Numbered from the stretch's first letter, positions 25,557 through 35,669 are shown. The stretch: 64,000 nt of DNA from Gillisia mitskevichiae (GCF_003634585.1 NZ_RBLG01000004.1:1-64000), one strand, 5' to 3'. The notes: generated by a model not told the origin, from the letters alone. A program made the numbers and translations.

Positions 25557-26405
25557 TTAAAATACTTTTTCAAGCATTTTTTTCCATCTAAGTTTTCTTG
25601 CAAAGCGACCTTGGTCATGAGTTAAGAGAAAAGTCTGTTTTTCTTCTGAGGCTTTAAAGTAGCCTGCAATATAGTCTTGAAAAAGTCTGAAATCTTTTTT
25701 TCTGAAGGCAAGCTTAGCAGATGCAATTAAAGTGATTATAAACCCATAGCGCAGCTTGTAAAAAGCTTCGCCTTGTTTATATTTTGAAGCTTTATTATAT
25801 GTGCTTCCTGTAGGCTTAAGGTGTTTTACCAAAAGACTTTGATCTGTCTTTATTTCCCATCCGTGGTACTGGGCTAGGAGCTCGTCTACAGTGTCCCATC
25901 CCATAGTTGGTCTTAGTCCTTCGATGTCTCTAAAGCAGTCTTTACGATAAGCTTTAAGCGCACCTCTAATATGATCTTTATTAGTGAGGTTTTCTAAAAT
26001 CCATTTTTCATTTTGTTGTATGCTGCAAAATCCACCAGCCATTCCAACTTCTTGGGAAATATTAAATATTTGAACTAATGTCTCTAGATAGTTCTGTGGA
26101 AAGATAAGATCTGCATCAAATTTACATAAGACATCGTAATCGCTATCTAGCGTGTTCATGCCTTGATTGAATGCATTTATCACTTTGCTTCCTGGAAGAT
26201 GAGCTTCAGTAGATGTGATAGAGATCAATGAGATAAAAGGATATTTATCACCAAATCTCGAAACTATATTTGGTGTGTTGTCGTTGGATTGATCATCTAC
26301 AACTACAATTTTTGCTGGTAAATAAGTCTGATCTACTAAAGATTGTAAAGTCGAGCCAATAAATTCAGCTTCATTATGCGCAGGTATAACTATGTAGATC
26401 TTCAA
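25557..26405 (-). CDS. Family 2 glycosyltransferase
   Basis: 282 residues. The start is TTG (26403-26405); MKIYIVIPAHNEAEFIG is the normal N-terminus of the family and no better ATG exists. GT-A fold motifs are VVVDDQSNDNT and the DxD-like FDADL segment, with GWDTVDELL in the acceptor region. It is the last gene of a run with a methyltransferase and a KAS III enzyme (gap of 60 bp), which suggests a role in a modified surface lipid or glycan. The target is unknown. Confidence 0.9.
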   Translation of the reverse strand: MKIYIVIPAHNEAEFIGSTLQSLVDQTYLPAKIVVVDDQSNDNTPNIVSRFGDKYPFISLISITSTEAHLPGSKVINAFNQGMNTLDSDYDVLCKFDADLIFPQNYLETLVQIFNISQEVGMAGGFCSIQQNEKWILENLTNKDHIRGALKAYRKDCFRDIEGLRPTMGWDTVDELLAQYHGWEIKTDQSLLVKHLKPTGSTYNKASKYKQGEAFYKLRYGFIITLIASAKLAFRKKDFRLFQDYIAGYFKASEEKQTFLLTHDQGRFARKLRWKKMLEKVF

Positions 26406-26465
26406 ATTATAGGAGTGTGAATTTAATAAAATTGAAGTTGAGGATGAATTTTCTAAAAAAATAAT

Positions 26466-26984
26466 TTATCGCTCGGCATAAACTGCGTAATATCTAGGAG
26501 TAATAGTTCTAAGTAGCGGACGAAACCCAAGCTTTTGTACTGGATTTGTCCATTTAGCCCTTTTCTTAATATTCCATCCTGCCTTTTCTAATAGCCAGTC
26601 GAATTGCCAATCTTCAAATTCATGATAATGACGATCCCGCATATCGGTCTTGCTTCTGTAGGCATCGGCAAACCATAATTTTAATGGAACTGTAGCCACA
26701 AGTTTATTGGTTTTAAGATCTTTTAATACGTTAAATGGAGCCAATAAATGCTCGAAAATTTCAAAAGCAGTTACAACATCAAATTCAGTAGTTTCATCCA
26801 CGAGAGGATAAAGATCTAGATCTTCACCAGAAGTATTTGTTACCTTGTAATTATGCGACTTCATAATTTCTGAAAATGGATTTTCCACACCAAGATCTAA
26901 AACCTTTGCAGGTGCTGGAACGGCATTTTCAAGAAATTCTAATGTTTTTTTAAATCGTTTATTCGGAAATGTATTTTCGTACAT
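26466..26984 (-). CDS. Class I SAM-dependent methyltransferase
   Basis: 172 residues if it starts at the ATG at 26984, one base after the KAS III stop; an ATG at 27008 would add eight codons and overlap that gene by 23 bases. Motif I is VLDLGVENPFS and the post-motif region is FDVVTAFEIFEHLLAP, the Methyltransf_11/23 pattern. Substrate unknown. It sits between KAS III and a glycosyltransferase on the same strand. Confidence 0.88.
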   Translation of the reverse strand: MYENTFPNKRFKKTLEFLENAVPAPAKVLDLGVENPFSEIMKSHNYKVTNTSGEDLDLYPLVDETTEFDVVTAFEIFEHLLAPFNVLKDLKTNKLVATVPLKLWFADAYRSKTDMRDRHYHEFEDWQFDWLLEKAGWNIKKRAKWTNPVQKLGFRPLLRTITPRYYAVYAER

Positions 26985-26985
26985 T

Positions 26986-28044
26986 CTAGTATTGGTAGAC
27001 AAGTGCATTAATATTCATTCCGGCTCCAACACTCGCAAGGATTATAACGTCTCCTTTATTTAGGTCTTGATTTGGAATATTTCCAGTAATTACTAGATCT
27101 AAAAGAGTAGGGACGGTCGCGACACTGCTATTTCCAAGTTCGTGAATACTCATTGGCATTACATTCTCTGGAGCTTTCATTTTATATTGCTTGTAAAAAC
27201 GAGCAATAATAGCTTCATCCATTTTTTCATTAGCCTGATGTATAAACACTTTTTTAACATCTTCAATAGATTTCCCACTTTCTTCTAAACAGGATTTCAT
27301 AGCTTCAGGCACATGTGTTAAAGCAAATTCGTAGATCTTTCTACCATTCATTTTAATGTATCTGGTATCATCTGCCTCTTCACTTCTATTAGATTTCCCG
27401 AAGTAAATATGATGAGCATCTTGATATGCATAGGTAGCAGAATTATGGGCAAGAATTCCTCCTGGTTCTTCTGAAGCTTCTATAACTGTAGCTCCAGCTC
27501 CATCAGAAAAGATCATAGAATCTCTATCGTATTTATCTACAACTCTAGAAAGCGCTTCAGCTCCAATTACTAAACATTTCTTAGCCATCCCACTTTTAAT
27601 GAAGGCTTGAGCTTGAATTACAGCTTCTATCCATCCAGGGCAACCAAAAAGCACATCGTAACCAACGCATTTAGGATTTTTAATTCTAAGATTGTGTTTT
27701 ACTCTAGTGGCAATACTAGGTACGGTATCACTTTGAACACTTCCAAATTTAACATCCCCATAATTATGAGCAACTATTATATAATCTAGAGTTTCTGGGT
27801 CTATACCAGAATTTTCTATAGCTTTTTGCCCAGCTACAGTTGCCATATCTGAAGTGCTTAGATCTTCTTCTAGATATCTTCTTTCTTCAATACCTGTGAT
27901 CGCCTTAAATTTTTCAATAGTAATCTCATTAGCATGAGGAAAACCTGATCCATCTAAATTTAAAAATTCATGTTTCAAAAAGTCTGAATTCTTTCTCTTT
28001 AAGTTCGGAATAAAACTCCCTAAACCTGTCATCTTTATGCTCAT
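26986..28044 (-). CDS. 3-oxoacyl-ACP synthase III family protein
   Basis: 352 residues. It is a thiolase-fold condensing enzyme of the FabH type. The catalytic cysteine is C135 in FGCPGWIE, the histidine is in IHQANEKMD and the asparagine in GNSSVATVP. SDGAGATVIEA is the usual mid-protein block. The insert near residues 20-45 and its pairing with a methyltransferase and a glycosyltransferase point to a specialised acyl condensation rather than the housekeeping fatty-acid starter. The product is not known. Confidence 0.88.
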   Translation of the reverse strand: MSIKMTGLGSFIPNLKRKNSDFLKHEFLNLDGSGFPHANEITIEKFKAITGIEERRYLEEDLSTSDMATVAGQKAIENSGIDPETLDYIIVAHNYGDVKFGSVQSDTVPSIATRVKHNLRIKNPKCVGYDVLFGCPGWIEAVIQAQAFIKSGMAKKCLVIGAEALSRVVDKYDRDSMIFSDGAGATVIEASEEPGGILAHNSATYAYQDAHHIYFGKSNRSEEADDTRYIKMNGRKIYEFALTHVPEAMKSCLEESGKSIEDVKKVFIHQANEKMDEAIIARFYKQYKMKAPENVMPMSIHELGNSSVATVPTLLDLVITGNIPNQDLNKGDVIILASVGAGMNINALVYQY

Positions 28045-28155
28045 TGAAACCGAGGGTTTTTTAATTATAACATCTAAAATACTAAAAGCAATCTAAGAAA
28101 TCCGAAAGGATTTACATAATTTGCTGCATTTTATGGTTTTAGTAAATTTTGCTAC

Positions 28156-28180
28156 TTTAATTATTAAATCGATAATTAAA
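28156..28180. repeat. Inverted repeat upstream of the KAS III gene
   Basis: TTTAATTAT (28156-28164) is mirrored by ATAATTAAA (28172-28180) around a 7-base loop. It lies between the KAS III start and the gcvP 3' end and could be an operator or a weak RNA hairpin. Confidence 0.45.
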
Positions 28181-28198
28181 ACTCATTAAAATATAAAT

Positions 28199-28228
28199 AG
28201 CCCAAAATCTAAATTTAAACTTTGGGCT
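28199..28228 (-). terminator. Probable terminator after gcvP
   Basis: AGCCCAAA (28199-28206) pairs with TTTGGGCT (28221-28228), ten bases beyond the gcvP stop on the minus strand. It is followed there by ATTTATATTTT, an imperfect T tract, so termination may be partial. Confidence 0.6.
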
Positions 28229-28237
28229 TAAAAATGT

Positions 28238-31087
28238 TTATGCTTCCATATATTCTTCAATAGGAGCACATGTGCAGATAAGATTTCTATCTCCATATGC
28301 ATCATCTACTCTACGAACAGAAGGCCAAAATTTATTATCTGCTACATACTCCAAAGGAAATGCTGCTTGCTGTCTAGAATATGGGTAATCCCATGTATCT
28401 GCAGTGAGCATTGCCAAAGTATGAGGTGCATTTTTTAATATATTAACTTCATCCTTAGTAGAGGAATCACTTATTTCCTTACGTATAGAAATCAATGCAT
28501 CACAAAATCTATCTAATTCTGCTTTACTTTCACTTTCTGTAGGTTCAATCATTAAAGTCCCCGCAACTGGAAAGGAAACTGTTGGTGCATGGAAACCATA
28601 ATCTATTAATCTCTTAGCAATATCTACTACCTCAATTCCATTGTTTTTAAAAGGTCTGCAATCCACGATCATCTCATGAGCTGCTCTTCCTCTTTCTCCA
28701 GAATATAAAGTTTGGTAATGGTCTTTTAAGCGAGCTTTTATATAATTAGCATTTAAAATAGCGTATTCTGTAGACTTCTGAAGACCTTTAACCCCCAGCA
28801 TTTTAATATAGCCATAAGAAATTAAACATACCAATGCAGATCCCCAAGGTGCAGAAGAAATAGCTGTAATTGCTTGTTCTCCACCTGTTTTTATAACGGG
28901 ATTCCCTGGTAAAAATGGAAGTAATTGTTTTGCAACACATATTGGCCCAACTCCTGGTCCACCACCACCATGTGGAATTGCAAAGGTTTTATGAAGGTTC
29001 AAATGGCATACATCTGCACCAATTGCACCTGGGTTGGTTAATCCTACCTGTGCATTCATATTGGCACCGTCCATGTAAACCTGACCTCCGTTATCGTGAA
29101 TCAATTGAGTTATCTCCTTTATTGCCGATTCAAATACACCGTGAGTAGATGGATAGGTTACCATTAAAGCAGCTAAATTATCCTTATGTTTTAATGCCTT
29201 CTCTTTAAGATCTTCTAAATCTATATTTCCTTCCTTAGTAGACTTGGTTACAACAACCTTCATCCCGGCCATTACTGCAGAAGCTGGGTTGGTACCATGC
29301 GCAGATGATGGAATTAAGCAAATATTTCGTTGTGAATCTCCACGAGATTCGTGATAAGCTCGAATAACCATTAATCCTGCATATTCTCCTTGAGCTCCAG
29401 AGTTAGGCTGCAGAGAAGTTCCTGCAAATCCTGTGATTTCGGTTAATTGGTCTTCTAGCCTTTTTAAAACTATCTGATATCCTTCAGCCTGATCCACTGG
29501 TGCGAATGGATGTATATTTCCCCATTGAGGATTGCTTAAAGGAAGCATTTCTGAAGCCGCATTCAACTTCATAGTACAAGAGCCTAAAGGAATCATGGAA
29601 TGATTAAGTGAAAGATCTTTTCGCTCTAATTTTTTGATATAACGCATCAATTCTGTTTCAGAATGATAAGAGCTAAAAACTTCATTCGTTAAAAAATCTG
29701 TTTTTCTTTTTACTTCTGAAGTGATCGAGGTTCCTTCAATTAACTCTTCGATCTTATTATATTCTTTATTTGCAACTTCCGCAAAAATGGAAACGATCTT
29801 ATTGATATCCTTTACTGTAGTTGTTTCGTTTAGTGCGATCACTACCGTCTCGGCATCTGGATAATAAAAATTGATCTTATTATTTTCAGCTAAAGTTTTA
29901 ATAGCTTTTGCATCGGCTTTAATTTGAAGCGTGTCAAAATAAGAATCATTAAGCTGCTTAAAGCCTAATGTTTCTAATTTTTTATGCAATGTATATGCAG
30001 AGGCATGAACAGTGTTAGCTATATATTCTAAGCCTTTTGGGCCATGATATACTGCATACATTCCTGCCATTACAGCTAATAATACTTGCGCAGTACAAAT
30101 ATTAGAAGTCGCTTTATCACGCTTTATATGTTGTTCTCTGGTTTGCAATGCCATTCTTAAAGCACGATTCCCATTGAGATCTTTAGTTACACCAATAATT
30201 CTTCCAGGGATACTTCTTTTATACTCTTCTCTGGTTGCAAAATATGCAGCATGTGGCCCACCATAACCTAATGGGATTCCAAAACGTTGCGTTGTTCCAA
30301 CAACTACATCTACTCCAAAATGTCCTGGTGATTCTAATTTTACAAGACTCAAAATATCTGCAGCAACAACTACTTTAATTCCTGCGTTTTTACATTTAGT
30401 AACATAGCTAGAATAATCAAATACTTGTCCTGATTTTCCAGGGTATTGTAGCATTGCTCCAAAGAAGCCGGAGGAGAAGTCAAATTTAGTATGATCTCCA
30501 ATAACCAATTCAATTCCTAGAGGAATAGCTCTGGTTTTTAATAAAGAAATGGTTTGAGGCAATACTTCTTCTGAAACGAAGAATTTTATAACTTCATTTT
30601 TTTTCTGATCTTTTTCTCTTACCGCAAATAATAATGCCATTGCTTCTGCTGCCGCTGTAGATTCATCTAAAAGGGAAGCGTTAGCTAATTCCATTCCTGT
30701 AAGATCTGAGATCATAGTCTGGAAATTCAATAAAGCTTCTAACCTACCTTGAGCAATTTCTGCTTGATAGGGAGTATAAGCCGTATACCATCCTGGATTT
30801 TCCAAAACATTACGTTGTATCACAGCTGGCATGATTGCTTGGTGATATCCTAATCCTATGTAAGATTTAAAAACTTTGTTTTTTGCAGCTAGTTCTCCAA
30901 TATGCTCTGCATACTCGTTTTCGCTTAAAGCGGTCTCAAGATTTAAAGGAGATTTTAAACGAATATCATCCGGAATGGTTTCGTAGATAAGCTGGTCTAA
31001 AGTGGTGGCGCCAACGGTGGAAAGCATTTCTGAAAGCTCACTTTCCTTGGGACCGATATGTCTAAGTGCAAAAGAATCTGTTCTCAT
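28238..31087 (-). CDS. gcvP: Glycine dehydrogenase (aminomethyl-transferring), P-protein
   Basis: 949 residues from the ATG at 31087. It is the PLP-dependent decarboxylase of the glycine cleavage system, in the single-chain form (N- and C-terminal halves fused). The PLP lysine is in [18 protein letters not shown] near residue 700. Other landmarks are FALRHIGP at the start, [32 protein letters not shown] and [10 protein letters not shown]. The T and H protein genes are not in the window. A TAATTTCG box (31113-31120, minus) is a possible -7 element. Confidence 0.96.
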   Translation of the reverse strand: MRTDSFALRHIGPKESELSEMLSTVGATTLDQLIYETIPDDIRLKSPLNLETALSENEYAEHIGELAAKNKVFKSYIGLGYHQAIMPAVIQRNVLENPGWYTAYTPYQAEIAQGRLEALLNFQTMISDLTGMELANASLLDESTAAAEAMALLFAVREKDQKKNEVIKFFVSEEVLPQTISLLKTRAIPLGIELVIGDHTKFDFSSGFFGAMLQYPGKSGQVFDYSSYVTKCKNAGIKVVVAADILSLVKLESPGHFGVDVVVGTTQRFGIPLGYGGPHAAYFATREEYKRSIPGRIIGVTKDLNGNRALRMALQTREQHIKRDKATSNICTAQVLLAVMAGMYAVYHGPKGLEYIANTVHASAYTLHKKLETLGFKQLNDSYFDTLQIKADAKAIKTLAENNKINFYYPDAETVVIALNETTTVKDINKIVSIFAEVANKEYNKIEELIEGTSITSEVKRKTDFLTNEVFSSYHSETELMRYIKKLERKDLSLNHSMIPLGSCTMKLNAASEMLPLSNPQWGNIHPFAPVDQAEGYQIVLKRLEDQLTEITGFAGTSLQPNSGAQGEYAGLMVIRAYHESRGDSQRNICLIPSSAHGTNPASAVMAGMKVVVTKSTKEGNIDLEDLKEKALKHKDNLAALMVTYPSTHGVFESAIKEITQLIHDNGGQVYMDGANMNAQVGLTNPGAIGADVCHLNLHKTFAIPHGGGGPGVGPICVAKQLLPFLPGNPVIKTGGEQAITAISSAPWGSALVCLISYGYIKMLGVKGLQKSTEYAILNANYIKARLKDHYQTLYSGERGRAAHEMIVDCRPFKNNGIEVVDIAKRLIDYGFHAPTVSFPVAGTLMIEPTESESKAELDRFCDALISIRKEISDSSTKDEVNILKNAPHTLAMLTADTWDYPYSRQQAAFPLEYVADNKFWPSVRRVDDAYGDRNLICTCAPIEEYMEA

Positions 31088-31208
31088 CAAAATTAAGTTG
31101 TGTTTTGTGCTGCGAAATTACATATTTTAAACGTAAATTTTTACAATTTAGCCACTTAGACTTGTTAAGATTTTATAACCTAATTTTGAAGTGAAAAGCA
31201 GTTGATAA

Positions 31209-32033
31209 ATGAACTTGAAATCTATACTCAATTTTTATATTAATAGTAGTATTCATGTGGCTTTAACGGTTGTAAGTTTGGCTATTATCACTATGCAGAA
31301 TTTTGAGATCTCCATAGATATCAATGTGATTTTGTTTATATTCTTGGGTACCATAACAGGCTACAATATTGTTAAGTATGCTGGCATTGCGGGACTACAT
31401 CATTTAAGTCTAACTAAAAACCTTCGGCTTATTCAAGTTTTTTCATTTTTAATTTTTCTTATTCTGCTGTATATATTGTTTCAGTTAACATGGAATGTGG
31501 TAATTTTTTCCGCAGTTATGGGACTATGTACTTTGCTCTATATCCTTCCTTTTTTTGGAGGTGGAAGAAATTTAAGAGCATTGGCTGGAGTAAAGATCTA
31601 CGTTATTGCATTTGTGTGGAGTGGAGTAACAGTTTTATTGCCCTTAATTGGTAAAACTGAGCTGCTGCAATGGGATGTACTTCTCGAGTTCATACAAAGG
31701 TTTCTGTTTGTGCTCGTCTTAACCCTTCCTTTTGAAATTAGGGATCTTAAGTTCGATATGGCTAATTTGAAAACGGTAGCACAGATATTTGGCGTGACCA
31801 AGACTAAGATTCTTGGAATTTTATGCCTGTTTGCGGTAATCTTATTAGAATTTCTGAAAATGAATTCTAATTTTGAAAGTGTTATTTCTTTGATCTGTAT
31901 TTGTGTCTTGCTAAGTATTTTACTTATTAATTCTAGAATAAGACAGACTAAATATTATTCTTCATTTTGGGTGGAGGGAATTCCCGTATTATGGTGTTGT
32001 TTGCTTTTAGTAATGCAGTTTATATATCGGTAA
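31209..32033 (+). CDS. UbiA-like integral membrane protein
   Basis: 274 residues with seven to eight membrane helices. The second half resembles UbiA prenyltransferases: ALAGVKIYVIAFVWSGVTVL, then EIRDLKFD (176-183) followed by LKTVAQIFG, matching the second Asp-rich region (DIRD.egD...KT). The first Asp-rich motif (N-D-x-x-D) is not seen; the matching place reads GYNIVKYAG (51-59). It may therefore be a divergent or non-catalytic member. Its 3' end overlaps the convergent small Cys-rich gene by 14 bases. Confidence 0.7.
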   Translation: MNLKSILNFYINSSIHVALTVVSLAIITMQNFEISIDINVILFIFLGTITGYNIVKYAGIAGLHHLSLTKNLRLIQVFSFLIFLILLYILFQLTWNVVIFSAVMGLCTLLYILPFFGGGRNLRALAGVKIYVIAFVWSGVTVLLPLIGKTELLQWDVLLEFIQRFLFVLVLTLPFEIRDLKFDMANLKTVAQIFGVTKTKILGILCLFAVILLEFLKMNSNFESVISLICICVLLSILLINSRIRQTKYYSSFWVEGIPVLWCCLLLVMQFIYR

Positions 32034-32277
32034 ATTCTTTTTTTATTTTTTCTCGCCATGCCTTTTTCTGTTCTTCTGTACAGGTTTGAATATTTGATTT
32101 TTCAATCAACTTGGTTAGGCGGGTATTGTTAGAAGAATACTTTCTGCAGTTTTTACAAAAAACAAGATGCAACAACATCTTTACTTTTTCGGCTATTGAG
32201 GATTCCTTATATTGACTTTTATCACAGCACTTGGCTGCTTCAGAACAATCAACTAAAAATGTTTTTTTGTTATTCAT
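32020..32277 (-). CDS. Small cysteine-rich protein, possible anti-sigma factor
   Basis: 85 residues. Cysteines in DCSEAAKCCDK and an H-x3-C-x2-C pattern (HLVFCKNC) resemble the zinc-binding ZAS-type head of small soluble anti-sigma factors. No membrane helix is present. It starts one base after the stop of the ECF sigma gene, so it is probably its regulator. This is inferred from motif and position only. Confidence 0.72.
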   Translation of the reverse strand: MNNKKTFLVDCSEAAKCCDKSQYKESSIAEKVKMLLHLVFCKNCRKYSSNNTRLTKLIEKSNIQTCTEEQKKAWREKIKKEFTDI

Positions 32278-32278
32278 A

Positions 32279-32830
32279 TTAATACCAGTTTTTTTCTAAA
32301 CATTGAGCCAAAATTGTTCGTGCTCTGTGTATTATAACCCAAAGATTAGACGGTGTAATATTAAACTCATTACAGATAGCCTCAGTGTCAAAGCCATCTA
32401 TAGTTTTCATTTTAAATATCTTTGCCTGCTTTTCGTTTAATTGCCCCATACATTCTAAGATAGCAACTCCCAATTCTTCATTTTCCATCACATCTTCAGC
32501 AGTCTTATCAAATCTATCAGGAGCATTTTCTTCTAACCAATCTCCCTCACTGGAATCGTCGTTGTATTGAATTTTAATTTCTGCTTTTCCTTTTTTAGAA
32601 TTGCTCTTTCTGTAATGGTCTATGATCTTTCTTTTTAAAATGGAGATCAACCAAGTTCGTTCTGTAGCCTCACCTTTAAAATTTTTCATAGATTTTAGGC
32701 CTGCCAGAAATGTTTCAGAAATAAGGTCATTAGCCACTTCCCGATCATTTACTCTTACAATCGTATAATTGAAGAGATAATCGGAATATCTATCTACCCA
32801 TTTATTTGGATCTATTTTATTTGTGGACAT
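32279..32830 (-). CDS. ECF-type RNA polymerase sigma factor
   Basis: 183 residues from the ATG at 32830. Region 2 covers NKWVDRYSDYLFNYTIVRVN to RTWLISILKRKIIDHYR, with the -10-binding helix. Region 4 covers ILECMGQLNEKQAKIF to NITPSNLWVIIHRAR, a helix-turn-helix. An acidic linker (about 90-120) separates them. It is co-transcribed with the Cys-rich gene. The regulon cannot be read from the window. Confidence 0.93.
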   Translation of the reverse strand: MSTNKIDPNKWVDRYSDYLFNYTIVRVNDREVANDLISETFLAGLKSMKNFKGEATERTWLISILKRKIIDHYRKSNSKKGKAEIKIQYNDDSSEGDWLEENAPDRFDKTAEDVMENEELGVAILECMGQLNEKQAKIFKMKTIDGFDTEAICNEFNITPSNLWVIIHRARTILAQCLEKNWY

Positions 32831-32921
32831 AGGCAAATAGCATTATTTATTCAAAATAAAGGAAAAGTTCGATATCAAACTATTAATTGAAAGATAAGAT
32901 ATCTCTAAGACAATTTATGTT

Positions 32922-34955
32922 TTAAGACTTCTCTAATAAACCAGCTCTTTTAAGCAAGGCATCTGGCTGAGGTTCTTTTCCTCTAAATCGCTTGTATAAG
33001 GTCATAGGTTCTTCTGTTCCTCCTAAAGAAAGCACTGTTTCCTGAAACTTTTTCGCAACTTCAGCATTAAAGATCCCTTTTTCTTTAAAATATTCAAAAG
33101 CATCGGCGTCTAGTACTTCTGCCCATTTATAAGAATAATATCCAGAGGAATATCCACCTTGAAAGATATGAGAAAATGAGGTGCTCATACAATTCTCTTT
33201 CACATCTGGATAAAGCTTTGTAGGCGCAAAGGCTTCATCTTCATATTTCTTGATATTAGTTAAAGATGAAGGATCCACCGCGTGATAGCCCATGTCTAAC
33301 ATTCCAAAGCTTATCTGTCTTAAAGTGGCCATTCCTTCGTGAAAATTGGATGCTTTTTTGATCTTATCAATTAATTCCTGCGGAATGATCTCACCAGTTT
33401 CGTAATGTTTAGCAAAAAGCTGAAGCGCTTCTGGCTCGTAACACCAATTTTCTAATACTTGGCTAGGTAGTTCAACAAAATCCCAGTAAACACTAGTCCC
33501 TGAAAGACTTGGGTAGGTGGTATTAGCCAACATTCCATGTAATGCATGTCCAAATTCATGGAATAGTGTGGTCACTTCATTAAAGGTTAGTAAGGAAGGA
33601 GTGTTTTTAGTTGGTTTGGTAAAGTTGCAAACTATAGAAATATGTGGTCTTATATTTTTATCGTTTAATATTTCCTGAGACTTATAAACGGTCATCCATG
33701 CTCCATCTCTTTTTCCAGCTCTTGGATGAAAGTCTGCATAGAATAGAGCTATCTCTTTTCCTTCGTCATTGGTGACTTGATAAGTTTTTACGTCTGGGTG
33801 ATAGACATCTATATTTTTAACTTCCGTAAAAGATAAATCATAAAGTTTCTTTGCGACTGTAAATACTCCATTTATTACATTATTAAGCTGAAAATATGGC
33901 TTTAATAATTCGTCATCCAGATCGAATAATTTCTGTTTTAACTTTTCAGCATAATAAGAAGCATCCCATTTCTGAAGCTGATCTATTCCATCAAGATCTT
34001 TAGCGTAACTTTCAAGTTCACTAAACTCCTTTTTTGCTGCAGGTTTGGCTTTTTCTAGTAGATCTTGTAAAAAAGTATTTACAGTTTCTGGATTCTTTGC
34101 CATTCGTTCCTCTAAAACAAAGTTAGCATGAGATTGATATCCTAATAATTTTGCACGATCAAATCTTAATTTCACAATTTGTAGCACATTATCTTGGTTA
34201 TCTAATGCGTCATTTTGAAACCCCTTAGCACCAAAAGCAAGTGCCATTGTTTTTCTAAGTTCCCTGTTTTTGGCATATTTCATAAAAGGGATATAGCTTG
34301 GATATTCCAATGTGAAAATCCAGCCTTCCTTATTTTTGGAGCTCGCAACTTCACTAGCCGTCTCTTTAACATGATCTGGAAGCCCATCAAGATCATTCTC
34401 ATCTGTTATTAATAGCTCAAAATTATTCGCTTCGGCTAATACATTCTCCCCGAATTTAAGGCTAAGAGAAGATAGCTTCTTATCAATTTCTCTTAATTTA
34501 GTTTTATCTTCTAAACTTAAATTTGCTCCATTTCTAGAAAAAGCTTTGTATTTTTTATCAAGCAACATCATTTGCTCTCCATTTAATTCTAAGCTTTCTT
34601 TTATATTATAAACTGCTTTTACACGTTCAAAAAGTTTCTCATTAAGTATAATATCATTTTGAAATTCTGAAAGAATAGGAGATATTTCCTGAGCGATCTT
34701 CTGGATCTCTTCGTTAGTTTCCGCTGAATTTAGATTAAAAAAGATACTTGTGATCCTGTCTAGTTTTTTTCCCGAAAACTCCAATGCCTCAACAGTATTT
34801 TTAAAAGTAGGGGAAGAGGTAGAATCTGAAATTTCTGTTATCTCAGTTTTCGCTAATTCTATAGCTTTTAAGATAGCTGGTTTAAAATGCTCTGTCTTTA
34901 TTTCAGAAAAAGGGGCGAAATCGAAGTCTTGAAGAAGCGGATTATAAGTGATCAT
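32922..34955 (-). CDS. dcp: M3-family metallopeptidase, Dcp-like
   Basis: 677 residues. It is a zinc oligopeptidase of the peptidyl-dipeptidase Dcp / oligopeptidase A type. The HExxH motif lies in TLFHEFGHALHG, with the third ligand glutamate further on in FVELPSQ. YNPLLQDFDFAPFSEI is the usual N-terminus and no signal peptide is seen, so it is cytoplasmic. It probably breaks down short peptides. Monocistronic on the minus strand. Confidence 0.94.
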   Translation of the reverse strand: MITYNPLLQDFDFAPFSEIKTEHFKPAILKAIELAKTEITEISDSTSSPTFKNTVEALEFSGKKLDRITSIFFNLNSAETNEEIQKIAQEISPILSEFQNDIILNEKLFERVKAVYNIKESLELNGEQMMLLDKKYKAFSRNGANLSLEDKTKLREIDKKLSSLSLKFGENVLAEANNFELLITDENDLDGLPDHVKETASEVASSKNKEGWIFTLEYPSYIPFMKYAKNRELRKTMALAFGAKGFQNDALDNQDNVLQIVKLRFDRAKLLGYQSHANFVLEERMAKNPETVNTFLQDLLEKAKPAAKKEFSELESYAKDLDGIDQLQKWDASYYAEKLKQKLFDLDDELLKPYFQLNNVINGVFTVAKKLYDLSFTEVKNIDVYHPDVKTYQVTNDEGKEIALFYADFHPRAGKRDGAWMTVYKSQEILNDKNIRPHISIVCNFTKPTKNTPSLLTFNEVTTLFHEFGHALHGMLANTTYPSLSGTSVYWDFVELPSQVLENWCYEPEALQLFAKHYETGEIIPQELIDKIKKASNFHEGMATLRQISFGMLDMGYHAVDPSSLTNIKKYEDEAFAPTKLYPDVKENCMSTSFSHIFQGGYSSGYYSYKWAEVLDADAFEYFKEKGIFNAEVAKKFQETVLSLGGTEEPMTLYKRFRGKEPQPDALLKRAGLLEKS

Positions 34956-35044
34956 TATATAAATTCTTTAGGTAAATTGTTGAAGATTATACTATAACAA
35001 TTAATTTGTAACGTATTTGATTATATTTAAAAAAAACATGTAAC

Positions 35045-35058
35045 TTACAAGCTTGTAA
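35045..35058. promoter_or_regulatory. 14-bp perfect palindrome, possible operator
   Basis: TTACAAGCTTGTAA is a perfect palindrome in the 230-bp gap between the M3 peptidase start and the purE 3' end. The position, 90 bp upstream of the peptidase start, would suit a regulator site, but no regulator is identified. Confidence 0.35.
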
Positions 35059-35157
35059 AATTATGTATTAAGTTTATATAGTAAGTAGTCTTTATAGTTT
35101 AGAATAATATATTTAGAATGGTTAATAAATGATGATTTTAACGAAGAAGTACTACAG

Positions 35158-35184
35158 AGAAAGCCACATTTTATGTGGCTTTCT
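35158..35184 (-). terminator. Hairpin after purE
   Basis: AGAAAGCCACAT pairs with ATGTGGCTTTCT around TTT, directly after the purE stop. The stem is strong but no T tract follows on the minus strand, so it may act as a transcript end-protector. Confidence 0.6.
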
Positions 35185-35186
35185 TG

Positions 35187-35669
35187 CTATTTAATCGTTT
35201 TTGCTCCTTCAATCACTTTTTGTTTTAAACCTTCCTTGTATACCAATATCTTATCTAACATACATTTATCTGAGCTTCCCAGAATTTGAGCAGCTAGAAT
35301 TCCCGCATTTTTCGCGCCATTTAATGCTACTGTTGCCACTGGAACTCCTCCTGGCATTTGTAGTATAGATAAAACCGAATCCCAGCCATCTATAGAATTA
35401 CTCGATTTCACCGGAACTCCAATTACTGGAAGTGGAGATAATGATGCTACCATTCCGGGTAAATGGGCTGCCCCACCAGCACCGGCAATAATCACTTTTA
35501 TTCCGCGGGTATGTGCAGATTTGCTGAATTCGAATAATTTCTCTGGGGTACGATGTGCAGAAACTATATCTACTTCTACCTCAATGTCGAAGCCTTTTAA
35601 TATATCTATGGCTTCTTTCATTACAGGCATGTCACTAGTACTACCCATGATTACAGCTACTTTACTCAT
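35187..35669 (-). CDS. purE: N5-carboxyaminoimidazole ribonucleotide mutase
   Basis: 160 residues. It converts N5-CAIR to CAIR in purine synthesis (class I PurE). MGSTSDMPVMKEA, SAHRTPEKLFEF and the glycine-rich IAGAGGAAHLPGM form the active site. It follows purK by 36 bp on the same strand, the usual pairing. Confidence 0.96.
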   Translation of the reverse strand: MSKVAVIMGSTSDMPVMKEAIDILKGFDIEVEVDIVSAHRTPEKLFEFSKSAHTRGIKVIIAGAGGAAHLPGMVASLSPLPVIGVPVKSSNSIDGWDSVLSILQMPGGVPVATVALNGAKNAGILAAQILGSSDKCMLDKILVYKEGLKQKVIEGAKTIK

